DNA of 64,000 bases from Bretschneidera sinensis (GCA_023935145.1 CM043699.1:125439036-125503035); one strand, 5' to 3'. Positions 10,484 to 22,147 are shown, counted from the stretch's first letter. Numbers and translations: made by a program. Notes: generated from the letters alone by a model not told the origin.

Positions 10484-11787
10484 TGATAGGTGCTTAAATA
10501 TTCATATTTAAGCCTCTTAATTTACATTTGTTAAGCCTTTAGTGTGCGTATTTTATTCTATTTTACTCCTTTTTTGTGTTTCCTGTGTTTTTATAGGTTT
10601 TTGGAAGAAAGGAAGCATTTTGGAACTCAAAGAGAAAAACTGGAACTGGGAGCTCTAGAAGAGTGCTCTCGAGCGCAGTGCTTGGTGTGATCGAGCACAC
10701 AAGCACTCGTGCGCACAAGGAGAAGGCTCGAGCGCAACCTTGCGCTCGAGCGCAAACTCATGTGATCGAGTGCACACGCATCAATAAAACATCAAAACGG
10801 CAGTTTCTATTTTGGAAAGTAGGGTTAGCGACCTACTTTGGAAATTAGGGTTTCCAAGTGTCCTTAGAACCCTATAAATAGACTTGTAAAACACAGAAAC
10901 AGTATCTCCCTTTTTAGGATCAGATCTCCTTTTTAGTTTTAGTTTTAGGTCGGGAGGCCCGAGGCTAAAGGGGATTCTACAGAAGAATTGATGACTCTTA
11001 AATGGAGCTCTCTCGGGTTTCTTCTTTCCTTTATTTTATTATGTGTAACTAAACTTATAGTAAGGGCTTGGTTGAAGCCCTAATTATGTTTAACCAATAA
11101 TTCAGCATTGGTGCACTTGCAATATTTATGCTGTGATTCTTAATTTGATTAATGCCTGTTTTTATTTAAATTCCTCATATGTGTGTGTCTGATCAACGTC
11201 TGCATGTGGTATGGATTAGTTAGTTGAATCAATTTGGATGACTGAGTCCTGGGTTCAACAATAGTAACAAAAGATATCCACACCGGATTCTTGGGTTAAT
11301 CAACATGGGAAACCAGGAGTGGACCAAGCCCTAGGTCCCGTGTGGTTGTTGATTTCCACAGATCTTATGCTCTCTTAAGGAACAACTCAGTATACACCAT
11401 GCTGAATCTCTTAAGAGAGAAAAGGGTTAGAGTATACACCATGCCTAGCTCGTTGCTTAGGGAAATCAATAGCCTAAGGAGTGGACCAAGCCTTTAGGTT
11501 AACAACCATTAGGTATTCATAGCATGAGTAGAGCATTGGCATATTGTTTTGTTGGGGTAGCATGATTAGTGGTGGATATCAAGTCCCTACGCCTTTATCA
11601 TTATTATCTAAACCCAATGTTTATTTCTATCTATTTTTACTTTATGAAATTAATCTAAATCGAAATTCACCAATCCCTGTGGAAATGATCTCGCACTTGC
11701 ACACTATGCTACTGTAGACCTTGTGCACTTGCAAGTAAAACAAGTACGATTATTCGCTTATTAATTTAGGTGGATAAACGTGCAACA
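10484..11787 (+). repeat. B1 LTR 3 (3' LTR, 1304 bp)
   Basis: TGATAGGTGC ... GTGCAACA, nearly identical to LTR 2. Directly after it (TGATACAG) the sequence is gag of element C', so this is the true right end of the B1 insertion. Confidence 0.93.
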
Positions 11788-12422
11788 TGATACAGTTACT
11801 CCCTACATTTCATGGCTTGAAAAATGAAAACCCATATGTGCACATTAGGGAGTTTGAGGAAGTAGTTGCGACTTTTCATAGTCAAGATGCAACTGATGAC
11901 ATCGTGAGACTCAAGTTCTTTCCTTTCGCTTTGGAGGATAGAGCTAAGAGTTGGCTATACTCGCTGAGACCAAAATTTATTGGGTCATGGAATGAGATGA
12001 CTCAGGTCTTCTTTAATAATTACTTCTCTCAACATAAAACCAATGCTTTAAAAAGACAAATCTCCACCTTTGCACAAAAGGACAATGAGACTCTGTATCA
12101 GTCTTGAGAGAAATTTAAGGAATTGTTATGTATGTGTCCTCACCATGGGTATGAGAATTGGCGTTTAGTGAGCTATTTTTATGAGGGACTTACATATAGA
12201 GAGCGCCAATTTGTAGAAAGATATGTAATGGTGAATTTTTACCAAAAGATCCTAATGAGGCCATAGAGTACCTCAATGAGCTTGCTGAAAAAGCTCACAC
12301 TTGGACTGGACCTAGTGCTACTAAAAGCACAAATAGGTCACGACCTGTAGGAAACCCCACTGGTGGTGGAATTTACCATCCTAGGGAAGAGGACAACCCA
12401 AAGGCTAAGGTTGAGATGCTCA
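11788..12422 (+). pseudogene. gag: C' gag fragment, left part
   Basis: Encodes MIQLLPTFHGLKNENPYVHIREFEEV and onward, homologous to the gag of element C at about 14975-15615, without the N-terminal part. B1 lies immediately upstream and B4 is inserted at 12423. A TGA at 12105 replaces the Trp of the QSWEKFKELL block, and the frame is lost near 12215. The reading resumes at 63748 on the far side of B4, so these two pieces are one gag gene split by 51 kb. Confidence 0.88.
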
Positions 12423-13272
12423 TGGTAAGTGCTTAAATAGTCATATTTAAGCCCATTAATTTACGCTTATTAGGCTCTTTGTTTATATATTTTAGTAGAT
12501 TCTATTTCATTTTCATGTTTTATGTGTTTTTCACAGGGCTTTGATAAAAAGATAACATTTTGGAGCTCTAAGGAGTTAAAAAAAAAAAGTAAAGTTCTGC
12601 AATCTAGCAAGGTGCGCTCGAGCGCACAGGCACACGAGCGCACACTTAGAAGGCTCGAGCACACACATGCGTTCGAGCGCAGACTGCATACACTCGAGCG
12701 CACACATACCAGAGGTGACAGAGCCAGATATGGAAAGAAGTCTCCAGACCTTGAATAGGAAATTAGGGTTTCGGGGCACCCTTAGAGCCCTATATATAGC
12801 CTTGTAAAACACAGAAACCATACCTTTTGTTTGAGACTTGAAGTTGCAAGCTTGGAAAAGAATTGACGACTTGTCTCCTTAGTCTTCTTCGGGTTTTATT
12901 TTTCTGTTTTTGTTTGATTATGGTTACAATGTTTAGTTCAACTAGCATGTGTAACTAAACTCTTATAGGGCTCAATTGAAGCTCTAATTATGCTTTTCCA
13001 TATATATATTCATTGATTACCTTTGCCTATAGCCATGTTATAATGCTTAACTTGATTAATACCTGTTTGTATTTAAATTCCTCATATGTGTGTGTCTGAT
13101 TAACTTATGCATGTGGTATGAATTTGTTAGTTGAATCAATTTGGATGACTGAGTCCTGGGTTCAACAATAGTAATAAAAGATATCAACATCAGATTCTTG
13201 GGTTAATCAGCATGAGAAACCAGGAGCGGACCAAGCCCTAGGTCCCGTGTGGTTGCCGATCTCCACAGCCCT
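12423..13272 (+). repeat. B4 5' LTR, first part
   Basis: Starts TGGTAAGTGC, matches the B4 3' LTR from 62519, and is cut after CAGCCCT by element C. It contains a palindrome cluster at 12611-12708 (GTGCGCTCGAGCGCAC and decayed copies) and a TATA box CCTATATATAG near 12790. Confidence 0.88.
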
Positions 13273-14559
13273 TGATAAGAGCCATAAAATGCACCTCAAA
13301 GATGTTTAATTGTTAGCATTTTATGATTCTTCTCGGTCTTTATTGCACTCTTGCGTGTTGATAACTCTTAAGTAATATCATTGGACTACTAACTTATTCA
13401 AATACATTTTCAATTGTTTTGAGTCCAAAGAAGAGAAGAAGCGATCGTTGTTTAAAAAGCACCAAGGGTCCATCCACAACGAAGCAGAAGAATGGCTACG
13501 GAGAGGCAAAGCATGAAGATTATCAGCAAAAAGGCCAGCACTGCGGTGCTCCTCAGTAGCACCGCGGTGCCCAGAAACATGCATATTATGAACCACCAGC
13601 CACTCCTCAACAGCACCGCGGCGCCCAAAAGGTCGCCCATTCCAGCTTATGCCTAGCACCGCGGCGCTCCCCAGCAGCACCGCAATGCGCACACGTATTT
13701 ACATCTCCGAGTTCGACTTTAATTAGGGTTTTTAAACACTAGATTAAACCCAAGAATACCCTTGGTCTTTTGTACTATAAATAAGACACTTAGGGTTTAA
13801 GAGAGAACATCTTGGCTGTGAGCAAAGACCCAGAAGTTGAAGACAACAACTCTCATCCACAAAAGAGTATAGCCATGAACACCATGGCTAACTAACTTCC
13901 AAGCAAGGCGAAGGGATGAATCCCTAGGTGTAGTTGTTCCTATCTATCCTTATTGGGTTCAGTTGTAATAAGAATTTATTATCAAACATTGTCATGATTT
14001 ACTTATTTATCTAATTATAAGATTTTATCTATTCCGGTGATTGTAACTTTTCCTTGATATAACTTTAGTCATACTTCTCTTATGTCAAGATTATTGGGTA
14101 TAATTGAGTCCGGTAAGTCTAGCCTTTAGGTTTGTGCATTACTACAATATTTTCAACAAAGATATATTGTCGTTTCTTGATAAACCTATAGGATAGATCA
14201 TACATGCATGAATCAGAAATAAGAAGTATTTCATTACAATCATATTAGGGTTTACACATGTTCTTACTGAATATTTTCCGATTGCATGTTTGGGATGTGA
14301 AACGTGCAATTGAGATAAAAACAACTGAATCAAGTTAGGATTAGGACAACAAACCCAGGGAGGATTCCCATATCCTTGTTACCTCTCTATTATATTTCAC
14401 AGACCTACACAATTACTTCATCATCAATTTCAGATTCTTTACTTATTATATCGTCTCATATTAAAGTTTACATCTCTCTTTATAGTTAAACTTGTTTCCC
14501 TGTGGAATCAACACCCCAAAGCTGTGCTACAACAATCGCGTATGTTTTTGGCATAATCA
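13273..14559 (+). repeat. C 5' LTR (about 1287 bp)
   Basis: Starts TGATAAGAGCC and ends near AATCA before the primer site; its copy starts at 33999. It contains palindromes of a different type from the B elements (GCACCGCGGTGC, GCACCGCGGCGC) at 13533-13692, a TATA box ACTATAAATAAG near 13774, and a hairpin TAGCCATG-AACAC-CATGGCTA at 13870-13890. The right end is placed by position relative to the primer site and may be off by a few bases. Confidence 0.85.
13533..13692. promoter_or_regulatory. GCACCGCGGTGC-type palindrome cluster in U3 of C
   Basis: Five copies of a 12-bp near-palindrome: GCACTGCGGTGC, GCACCGCGGTGC, GCACCGCGGCGC twice and GCACCGCAATGC. They are separated by 10-50 bases in an AT-rich LTR, about 85 bases upstream of the TATA box. 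The 3' LTR has a decayed set at 34261-34412. A regulatory role is inferred from position. Confidence 0.65.
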
Positions 14560-14564
14560 AATTT

Positions 14565-14582
14565 TGACGCTGTTGCTGGGGA
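14565..14582 (+). other. Primer-binding site of C
   Basis: TGACGCTGTTGCTGGGGA differs at three positions from the tRNA-Asp complement TGGCGCCGTTGCCGGGGA and sits five bases after the LTR end. Confidence 0.75.
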
Positions 14583-14605
14583 AACGTGCTTACTCATAAG
14601 GAAGT

Positions 14606-16284
14606 TTGTCAACTCTAAGACAAGATGGTACTATTTTTCCTTTATATTCTGATTTTTCTTTATTTTGTTCTGTTCTATTTATTTCTTTTAAAATCAGTTG
14701 GTGTACGCTTAGACAAAGAGATTCGCGAGGGAGATTCATTAAGGGACCCGAAATAGAGATACCTTTCCCTTCGACGTTAGTTAGTGAAACCTTGCCTAGA
14801 TCGAACTCTAGTGTTCACCCCACAGAAAATTTAGAAAACTTCGTTAAAATGGCTGAAAACCCTAATGAAAATGTTGCTAGGACACTTAAAGACTACCTAC
14901 TTCCTAGCCGGACAGCCACACCATCGTGTATTATGTTTCCAGCCAACACCCACCATCAAGACTTTAAACCGGGGATGATACAATTACTCCCCACTTTTCA
15001 TGGCTTGGAAAACAAAAACCCATATGTGCACATTAGAGAATTTGAGGAAGTAATTGCTACTTTCCACACTCAAGATGTAACCAATGATATCGTGAGACTC
15101 AAGTTTTTTCCTTTCTCCTTGAAAGATAAAGCTAAGAGTTGGTTATACTCATTAAGACCACGATCTATTGGGTCATGGAATGAGATAACCCAAGTCTTTT
15201 TCAAAACATACTTCCCTCAACATAAAACAAATGCATTGAAAAGACAAATCTCCACCTTTGCACAAAAGGAAAACGAGACTTTGTATCAGTCTTGGGAGAA
15301 ATTTAAAGAGCTGTTAAGTATGTGTCCACTTCATGGGTATGAAAATTGGCGCTTACTGAGCTATTTCTATGAGGGTCTTACCTATAGAGAGCACTAGTTT
15401 ATCGAGATGATGTGCAATGGTGAATTTCTGCAAAAAGATCCTGATGAGGCTTTTGAGTACCTCAATGAGCTTGCTGAAAAAGCTCACACATGGATTGGAC
15501 CTAGTGCTACTGAAAGCACAAATAGGTCATGACCTATAGGAAACCCTAGTGGTGGAGGAATCTACCATCTTAAGGAAGAGGATAATCTTAAGGCCAAGGT
15601 CGAGATGCTTATTAGGGAGTTAGAGGCACTGGAAACTAAAAAACCAACACACATGGTTAATCAAGCCGAACCTTTAGAAACATGTTTTGTGTGTGGTGGG
15701 ATTGATCATCCTACTCAAGATTGCCCCATATTTGTTGACATGAGAGGGCTGTATGAGGAACAATGTAATGCCTTAGGCATGTATAAAAAGCCTCAAGCAC
15801 CCTTCTCTAACACTTACAATCCGGGGTGGCGAAATCATCCCAACTTCAGCTGGAAATCTGAAAACCAGCAGCATGCACATCCCCCTAGATCATACCCAGC
15901 ACCTTATCATGCACCTTCATCCTCTAGGAACACTCTAGAAGATACCTTACATGCTTTCATAGAAGCACAAGGTAAAATAAACCAGAGGTGTAAGGCATTA
16001 ATTACACAAGTGGTTGAGGAGAACAAAAAAATAAGGAGCCAAGTGTCTAAATTGATGGGCTCCTTAAGTGTGACTGAGCGAGGTAAGTTTCCTTCCCAAG
16101 CTCAGTCCATACCTCATGGTCAAAATATGGCACAAGAAAATTTGAAAGATGTAAATGCCATTGTGACCCGAAGTGGTAAGTCACTACACATCCCACCAAT
16201 AAATAAATCTGAGCATGTGGAAAAGAGTCAAACTAATAGTGAAGCCGAATTTCTTAAAGACCCTGAAGTGACCAAAAATCCTGT
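14606..16284 (+). pseudogene. gag: gag of element C, nearly open
   Basis: One reading frame runs from 14606 to the B2 insertion with only two premature stops, TAG at 15395 and TGA near 15530. Both are explained by single C-to-T changes of Gln and Arg codons. The domain order is N-terminal arm (MAENPNENVARTLKDYLLP, a likelier start near 14850 than the first ATG), gag domain (MIQLLPTFHGLENKNPYVHI to LLSYFYEGL), zinc knuckle CFVCGGIDHPTQDC (about 15683-15726), the Pro/Asn-rich YNPGWRNHPNFSW segment and a coiled-coil tail. Reading past 16284 (VRLST) is B2 LTR and not part of the gene. The protease that should follow is missing. Confidence 0.87.
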
Positions 16285-16579
16285 TGTTGTGCGTTTATCT
16301 ACCTAAATAAATAGGTGACTAATCGTACTAGTTATACTTGCAAGTGCACAAGGTCATCAGTGTAGTCTAGTGTGCGAAAGCAAGGTCATCTCCACAGGGA
16401 TTGGTAAAGTTGCTTTTTAGAATTAGTTTCTCAAAAGTAAAAAAAGATAAATATTTGTTGGAAGGTGATTTGATAATAATAAAGATATAGGGATTTGATA
16501 TCCACCACTAGTCATACATTCCCAATGTGTATAAGGTATCAGTGCACTAGTTTTATTATGTATACCTACTGGTTGCCAA

Positions 16580-16771
16580 CCTAAGGGCATGGTATTTACT
16601 CCTTAAGCTATTGATTTCCCTAAGCAACGAGTTAGGCATGGTATCTACTTTAACTCTTTTCTTCCTTAAGGGATTCAGCATGGTATCTGCTTGAGTTGTT
16701 CCTTAAGAAAACATAAGTACTGTGAAAATCGACAACCACATGAGACCTAGGGCATGGTATCTACTCCCAGT
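16580..16771 (-). other. Leader hairpin array, B2 left LTR
   Basis: Read on the minus strand the loops are AGTAGATACCATGC, AGCAGATACCATGC, AGTAGATACCATGC and AGTAAATACCATGC. They lie within stems such as GAGTTAA / CTAACTC and CTTAAGG / CCTTAGG. The same array lies at 22467-22658 in the right LTR. Confidence 0.6.
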
Positions 16772-17305
16772 TTCCAATGTTGATTAACCCGGGTACCCAG
16801 ATAAGATATCCCTTATTACTAATATTAGACCCAGGACTCGGTCATCCAAATTGATCTAACTAACCCATCCATACCACATGCATACATTGGCCTTACACAT
16901 ACATATGAGGAATTTAAATAAGCACAGGTGTTAATCAAGTTAAGTAACATAATAAGCTATCGGCAAAGATTTAATCAATGAATAAAAATATGGGAATGCA
17001 TAACTAGGGCTTCAATCGAGCCCTATAAGAGAGTTAGTTACACATACTAACTGAATTAAACATTATAAATAAACTAAACATAAAGGAGAAGAATAAACCC
17101 GAGAGAAGAGGCGTCAATTCTCTCCCAAGCCCTCAACTCCAAGTAAAAGAAAAGAGAGAAGTGTTTTCTATTTAAAGTGTCTTTTGTGTGTGAGTTACAA
17201 GTGTATTTATAGGTCCTTGAGACGTCCTAAGAGAACTATAAGTTCCTAAACCTTCCTAAAACAATAATTCTCTTATTTCCAAAATAGGGTTCTGCAGTTT
17301 ACTGT

Positions 17306-17432
17306 TCACGCCCGTACATGTGTGCTCGATCGTAGTGTGCCTTGCGCTCGATCGTAGTGTGCGCTCGATCCTTCAAGTGTGCGCACGATTGCATTGTGCG
17401 CTCGATCACATTGCATGGTGCGATCGATCGCA
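17306..17432. promoter_or_regulatory. GCGATCGATCGC-type palindrome cluster, B2 left LTR
   Basis: Contains GTGCGCTCGATCGTAGTGTGC-like units, GCGCACGATTGC, GTGCGCTCGATCACA and TGCGATCGATCGCA, upstream of the TATA box on the minus strand. The right LTR (23193-23307) has one unit (17 bp) fewer, which accounts for the length difference of the two LTRs. Confidence 0.65.
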
Positions 17433-17622
17433 ATTTGTGCAGAGAATGCTCTAGGGCTTCCAGATTTCGTCATTTAAGTGCCAAAACTGCTTCTTTTTTA
17501 TCCAAAACCCTATAAAAACATGTAAAACACACAAATGGAGTAAAAGAGATAAAATTAACGTAATTAAGGACCTAATAACTGTAAATAAGGGGGCTTAAAT
17601 ATAAATATTTAAGCATCTATCA

Positions 17623-19264
17623 CACCCCCAAACTTACATATTGCTAGTCCCTTAGCAATACTAAATTAAAAACTAAAACGAAAACATAGATAAATCCAAT
17701 GTTCATAGTGTCAATAAAATCTAGATCTTGCACAACATTATGATGCGCATTCATGAGCCAGCTTAACAAGTGTAAACATATTTTTACAATAATTAAGAGT
17801 TTTGAACGCAAATCATTTTCATGAGGTAGCTTAAGACATCACAATTTTGACTTTAGTGTGTGGTGACTAGCACACAAAAGATTGGGTTTCCAAGAAATTC
17901 AAACGTGTATTGTGTCAATGACTCAAGATTCACCAAACTTCCTATTAGAGTCAACAAATATGACATAGACTTTTATTTGTGATCTTTTTGCCGAGTTAGT
18001 TCCCTTAAGCTTTCTTGTTGACTCGTGTAACGAGCGTTTAGTCAATGACTCCCAAACCAGATGGTTTTAAGGCATTAGGTGTAAATATGCCTCTAAGGAT
18101 TTACTAGCTGGAGTCAACAAGGCTACGAAACAAAACTGGTTTTAATGCTACCACTTAGAATTTTCCACTTTTTGACGTGACACTCAATGCTTACTGAGGC
18201 AAGAGGGCCAGTTACTCAGTGGAAAGTTCTTTTTAATGACCATTTAAGATTTTCCACCTTTTAACGTGACACTCAATGCTTGCTGAGGCAAGAGGGCCAG
18301 TTACTCAGGGGAAGATTTGTTTTTATTGATCATTAGGAGCATTTTTTTTAGCATGAACCAATCTTTTCAATTTTTATATGCCAAAATGTTAATCTAATAG
18401 GTCATCTAGTTCAGAGTCAAGCAAAAGAAACATACCAATCCAAATAACATGTTATACCCCACACAATTATGTGCTAATGTACTCGTGATAGTTTAAGTTA
18501 AACTTGTGAATCTTTAAATGCCTAAAAGGCAGTGATCTATGTTCAAAACTTGATTATTGGCCTATATGTTCAAAGTGTTAAGCTCGTTGATGAAGTCGAA
18601 TCATAAGGTTTCATTGAGATCACAAAAAGGTTTATTGGATAGAATGAACATGCCTTTATCTATGAAAATAGCAACAAAAAAAAAAATGTGGGACATAGTG
18701 AGTGTGTGAATGTGTCCCCATACCCCCAAACTTAAATTGCACATTGTCCCCAATGTGTGAATAGCGTGGAAGGAGCTGCCCTGGGAGATAGAGAACTGAT
18801 GGCTGACATGACTCGTAGCACGCCCCCAAACTTCAACTGGATACACTTACGCTGTCCTCGAAAAAGAAAGAAAAGCAGACATAGAATGGAAAACAAGTAA
18901 TAAACTACAATAGAAAAGTCAACTATGAAATACTAATAATAAACTATGAAAAGGATATGCTTTGGGGTGCCTCTCATGAGCTCTAAATTTAATGTCTTCA
19001 GCCAGACGTGGTACCCTCTCACTGCTAGTCTCCAGGTGGTGTAGTCGAGAAGGAACCGGGTGCAGGAGGTGAGGCATCATGGCAAGTTGCTGTCCAATGT
19101 GCGCTCGATTGCACTATGAAGTGCGCTCGATCGCACTTGTGGCAGAGAGTGCGTACTGAGGGGCTTACTACCACTGACCTCAATAGAGGAACTTGAGCTA
19201 CACGTTTATTAAAGTCTGAACTGCTCAAGCGCACTCTATAGTAGCTTCATCATTTAGTCTTTTG
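17623..19264 (-). other. 3' non-coding region of B2 internal 1
   Basis: On the minus strand it has the polypurine tract, the repeated ACTGAG-type units (about 18145-18310), polypurine-like copies at about 18721-18732 and 18823-18834, the hairpin CACATTG-GGGA-CAATGTG near 18740, and the AGCGCT-like conserved block near 18960-18995. Palindrome motifs lie at about 19095-19140 (GTGCGCTCGATCGCAC). The third ORF is deleted; only its last codons resemble B4 near 19030. Confidence 0.68.
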
Positions 19265-19433
19265 GCAAGGAGTACTTAAACTCTATTGCATATGGCTTAG
19301 GTGCTCTTGTTGCTATTGCATACTGGACAATTTGGGGTGCTAAATCTTCATCCTTTGGTCGTAGTGTAATTTCAGAGTGTGGTGTGACTCTGTGTCCATG
19401 TATTGTGAAGGTCTATTTTCTTGCAGGCAACTT
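19265..19433 (-). pseudogene. Unrecognised short coding-like segment in B2 internal 1
   Basis: Read on the minus strand it encodes a peptide including PKDEDLAPQIVQYAIATRAP and ends in KYSLPKD before a stop. It directly follows the protease linker (QAPNLEL) where RT would begin in complete elements. It is preserved in internal 2 (about 25150-25320). I do not recognise it. It may be a remnant of lost pol sequence, of a third-ORF relative or of captured DNA. Confidence 0.4.
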
Positions 19434-20216
19434 CTACAATTCTAAGTTTGGTGCCTGGACAATAGATGAGAGAAAAGTAGTATTAGTATGCTCCAGGGTT
19501 TCAAACGGAAGAGTGAACTTACTTGGATGCTTTGAAGAGGCTTCAAGAAGGTGCACAGCTTCAATGATGTCATCTGTAATATCTTCAGATTCTGACTTAG
19601 GAACCATATTCGAACTTGTGAAGCTGTGAATGAGGGCGGCCTCCAATGGATCAGTGTGATGGACCTGAAAAACTTGTTTGACAGCACTTTGCATCATACA
19701 TTCATTAAAACGTTCATCATCATTATCATCTTGAGGTAATTTCATTGCATCAAATATCTTAAATTCTATTGTTTCTCCATTTACCGTCATACTTACAATT
19801 CCCTTTTTCACATTAATTATTGTATCAGCAGTTCTTATAAAGGGTCTTCTTAAGATAATGGGCAGAGGTAATGGCATAGGGTATTCTTCCATATCTAATA
19901 CAATGAAGTCAGCTGGCAAAATAAACTCACCTACCTTGACCAGGACATCTTCAAGTATACCTCTAGGTCTTTTGATGCTTCTATCTGCCAATTGCAAAGT
20001 GATGGAGGTTGGTTGAAGCTCCCCCAAACCAAGCTTTTCAACTACTGTGTATGGTAGCACATTGACACTTGCTCCTAAATCTAGTAATGCTCGCTCAAAC
20101 AACTGATCACCTATCCTACAGGGAATAGTAAAACTACCCAGATCTTTTAGTTTTGGTGGTAGTTTTCTTAACAATACCGCACTTATCTCTTTAGTTAGAG
20201 CCACTATTTCATGTTC
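19434..20216 (-). pseudogene. Protease region (B2 internal 1)
   Basis: The open stretch 20204-19434 holds the retropepsin domain: DLGASVNVLP with the Asp codon at 20079-20081, LADRSIKRPRG, then PLPLPIILRRPFIRTADT. It continues from gag across a TAA near 20218 that replaces a Gln codon present in internal 2. After the QAPNLEL linker a stop occurs and RT is absent. Confidence 0.87.
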
Positions 20217-21873
20217 TTAAAACTTTCTTTTGTTAGTGCAACAATCTTTTAAAAATTTAGCATAAGCAGAAATTTGTTTAATTGCATCTAATAAGGGAAT
20301 GTTAATTTCTACTTTTCTCAAGGTTTCAAAAATATCAAGCAGTTTATCTTTCTTGGGCATTACTATCCTTTGAGGGAAAGGTGGTGCATTCCATTTCTCT
20401 ATTTCACTCACCTTGGATGTGAATGGCTTAGCTGGAGATGCTTGAGCTGGCTCATTAACTCCTATGATCTTACCATTTCGGAGAGTTGTAACGACTTTCA
20501 GCTGCTGATGCCCTCTTGGATTTGGTAATTTTTGTGCGGGGGGTTCACCTTGCTTCCTTTCACTTAGCTCCTTAGCCAATTGTCCCATTTGTGTCTCTAA
20601 CCTTTGAATTGCTTGCTCATGTGTTGTCATTAGTTGCTATTGTTGAAGGGCCAGTTGCTTTACAAGACTCTCTAGATCATCCTTCTTGGGTTCTGGAATG
20701 GGTTGGGTTGCTTTATGGACGTTCCTTTGTTGCCCTTGAGGGTTCAAGGTGTCTTGATTGTTGCTCCATGATAGGTTGGAGTGGTTCTACCATCCAGGGT
20801 TGTATGCATATGCACTGTTTGGTCCCCCATAGTTCGCTTGCTCGGGATCTGTAGATGAATACAAATGGCAGGTCTCAGTGGTGTGTTTAAATTGGGAACA
20901 TATAGCACATACCTGGGGTTATGTAGCTTGTGGACTCGGTGAGGTGTTTTGAGCAGTCATAGCTTTTACAATCATATCTAGCCTCATATCTAGCTTCCTC
21001 TCCAGAGTATCTATTTGGGTAGAGGTTCCGCCATTTAGAGTAGCTTCATACATACTTTTGCTCTTGACTCATTATTTATATCTTGAGGAGAATTGTTGGG
21101 TATGCTCACTCAATGCCTCAAACAGTTCCATGGCTTCTTTACTGCTCTTCTCCATTAGCACACCTCCACAACCAGAATCAGCAATACCTTTATTCATGTC
21201 ATTTAGATCTTCATAAAAGGCTAGTACCAGCTCATCTTGAGGTAGGTTGTGGTGTGGGCATTTGAGAAAGTAGCTTGTTGAAGTGTCCCCATGCCTCAAA
21301 GAACAGATCTCCATCCCTTTGTTGGAAGGATTGGATCTCCTTCCTCATTTGCCTCGTCTTTTGGGCTGGGAAGAACTTCCTCAGAAATTTGCTAGCCAAT
21401 TCCTCCCAAGTGTGGATTGAAACTACAAGCAAAGAATTGTACCATAGTTTAGCATTATCTTTTAAGGAAAAAGGAAATAGAATTAACCTTATTCCTTCTT
21501 GGTCTAGGCCTTGGATATGCTGGAACTTGCAAAGATCGAAAAATTCTCGAAGGTGCAAGTGTGGATCTTCATTGGGTGTACCCCGAAAGTGAGTTAGTGC
21601 ACTTAGTATTTGCGGAGATATGTAGTAATTTCCTTCCGCCTCAGGTTGATATGCAATGCATGATGGCTGAATAAGGTTCCGTGGGGTGAAGGATTGCTTC
21701 ATCGGTATTCGTGCAGGTGGTTGCTGGTTTTTGAGCTGTTCCGCCATTGGAGCTTCGTTCTCGAATTCCTCTTTGTTTTCCTCGAAGTTGTTTCTAAGCC
21801 TTTGTCGGATGGTCAGCTCAAGCTCGGGATCGAGGGGAAAGAGTGTTTGATGTCGGGATCGAAGTCCGTGCAT
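20217..21873 (-). pseudogene. gag: gag (B2 internal 1)
   Basis: Starts MHGLRSRHQTLFPLDPELE at 21873. The gag domain is open to about 21232, where the frame shifts, and reading continues at 21314-21072 (ELVLAFYEDLNDMNKGIADS). The zinc knuckle (CAICSQFKHTTETC) is at about 20871-20913 and the coiled-coil tail QRLETQMGQLAKELSERK is near 20590. Adjacent stops near 21070 interrupt it. The protein-level layout matches B1, B3 and B4. Confidence 0.87.
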
Positions 21874-22147
21874 AAATCAGGTAAACCAACTTCAGTGCAG
21901 CAGTTCAACTCTGCTGCTAGGGCAACTCTCAGCCCGAATTGCGCTCGATCGCACAAGAGGTTGCGATCGATCGCAAATACCACAGAAAGTACGAGTAGGG
22001 TTTTGAAGTGCCTGAAATAGAAAGGAAATCAATTAAGGTTTTATGAAAAATAAAAATAAAAGTGAAAAACTTTAAAAAAAAATTTAGAAAATTTAAAGCA
22101 GAATAAAAATAATGACGAAAATAATTCTAAAAGAAAATTTAGTGCAA
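21874..22147 (-). other. Leader of B2 internal 1
   Basis: Between primer site and gag. On the minus strand a pyrimidine run ends in CTTTCTATTTCAG near 22012, like a 3' splice site. It is followed by two palindrome motifs (TGCGATCGATCGCA and TGCGATCGAGCGCA, 21938-21981). Confidence 0.6.

Larger units (their letters stand above)
1..11787 (+). mobile_element. B1: tandem Athila-type retrotransposon (LTR-internal-LTR-internal-LTR), non-autonomous
   Basis: Three LTR copies (1-1061 partial, 5133-6437, 10484-11787) flank two internal regions of about 4.05 kb. Each internal region has a tRNA-Asp type primer site, broken gag, a protease region, a 3' non-coding region and a polypurine tract. RT, RNase H, integrase and the third ORF are absent from both. 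The two internal copies share the same disabling stops, such as the one after the FDLCKF peptide and GTAGGG replacing a Trp codon near 1887 and 7237. This points to duplication by unequal recombination after the element had died. The right end (CAACA) abuts gag of element C' at 11788. The left end lies outside the window, so the target duplication cannot be checked. Confidence 0.9.
16285..17622 (-). repeat. B2 LTR, left copy (3' LTR of internal 1, 1338 bp)
   Basis: On the minus strand it runs TGATAGATGC ... AAACGCACAACA. TATA box at 17203-17212 (CTATAAATAC, minus), palindrome cluster 17306-17432 and hairpin array 16580-16771. The polypurine tract lies at 17623-17640. Confidence 0.92.

Noticed and set aside
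17306..17432. Possible CRISPR-like repeat array
   Set aside because: The units are short, irregularly spaced and decayed, with no spacers of even length; the context is an LTR of a plant retrotransposon.
18601..19234. Minus-strand small ORFs in the B2 3' region with Cys/His-rich peptides
   Set aside because: They overlap polypurine-like copies and palindrome motifs, change frame between the two B2 copies, and show no domain.
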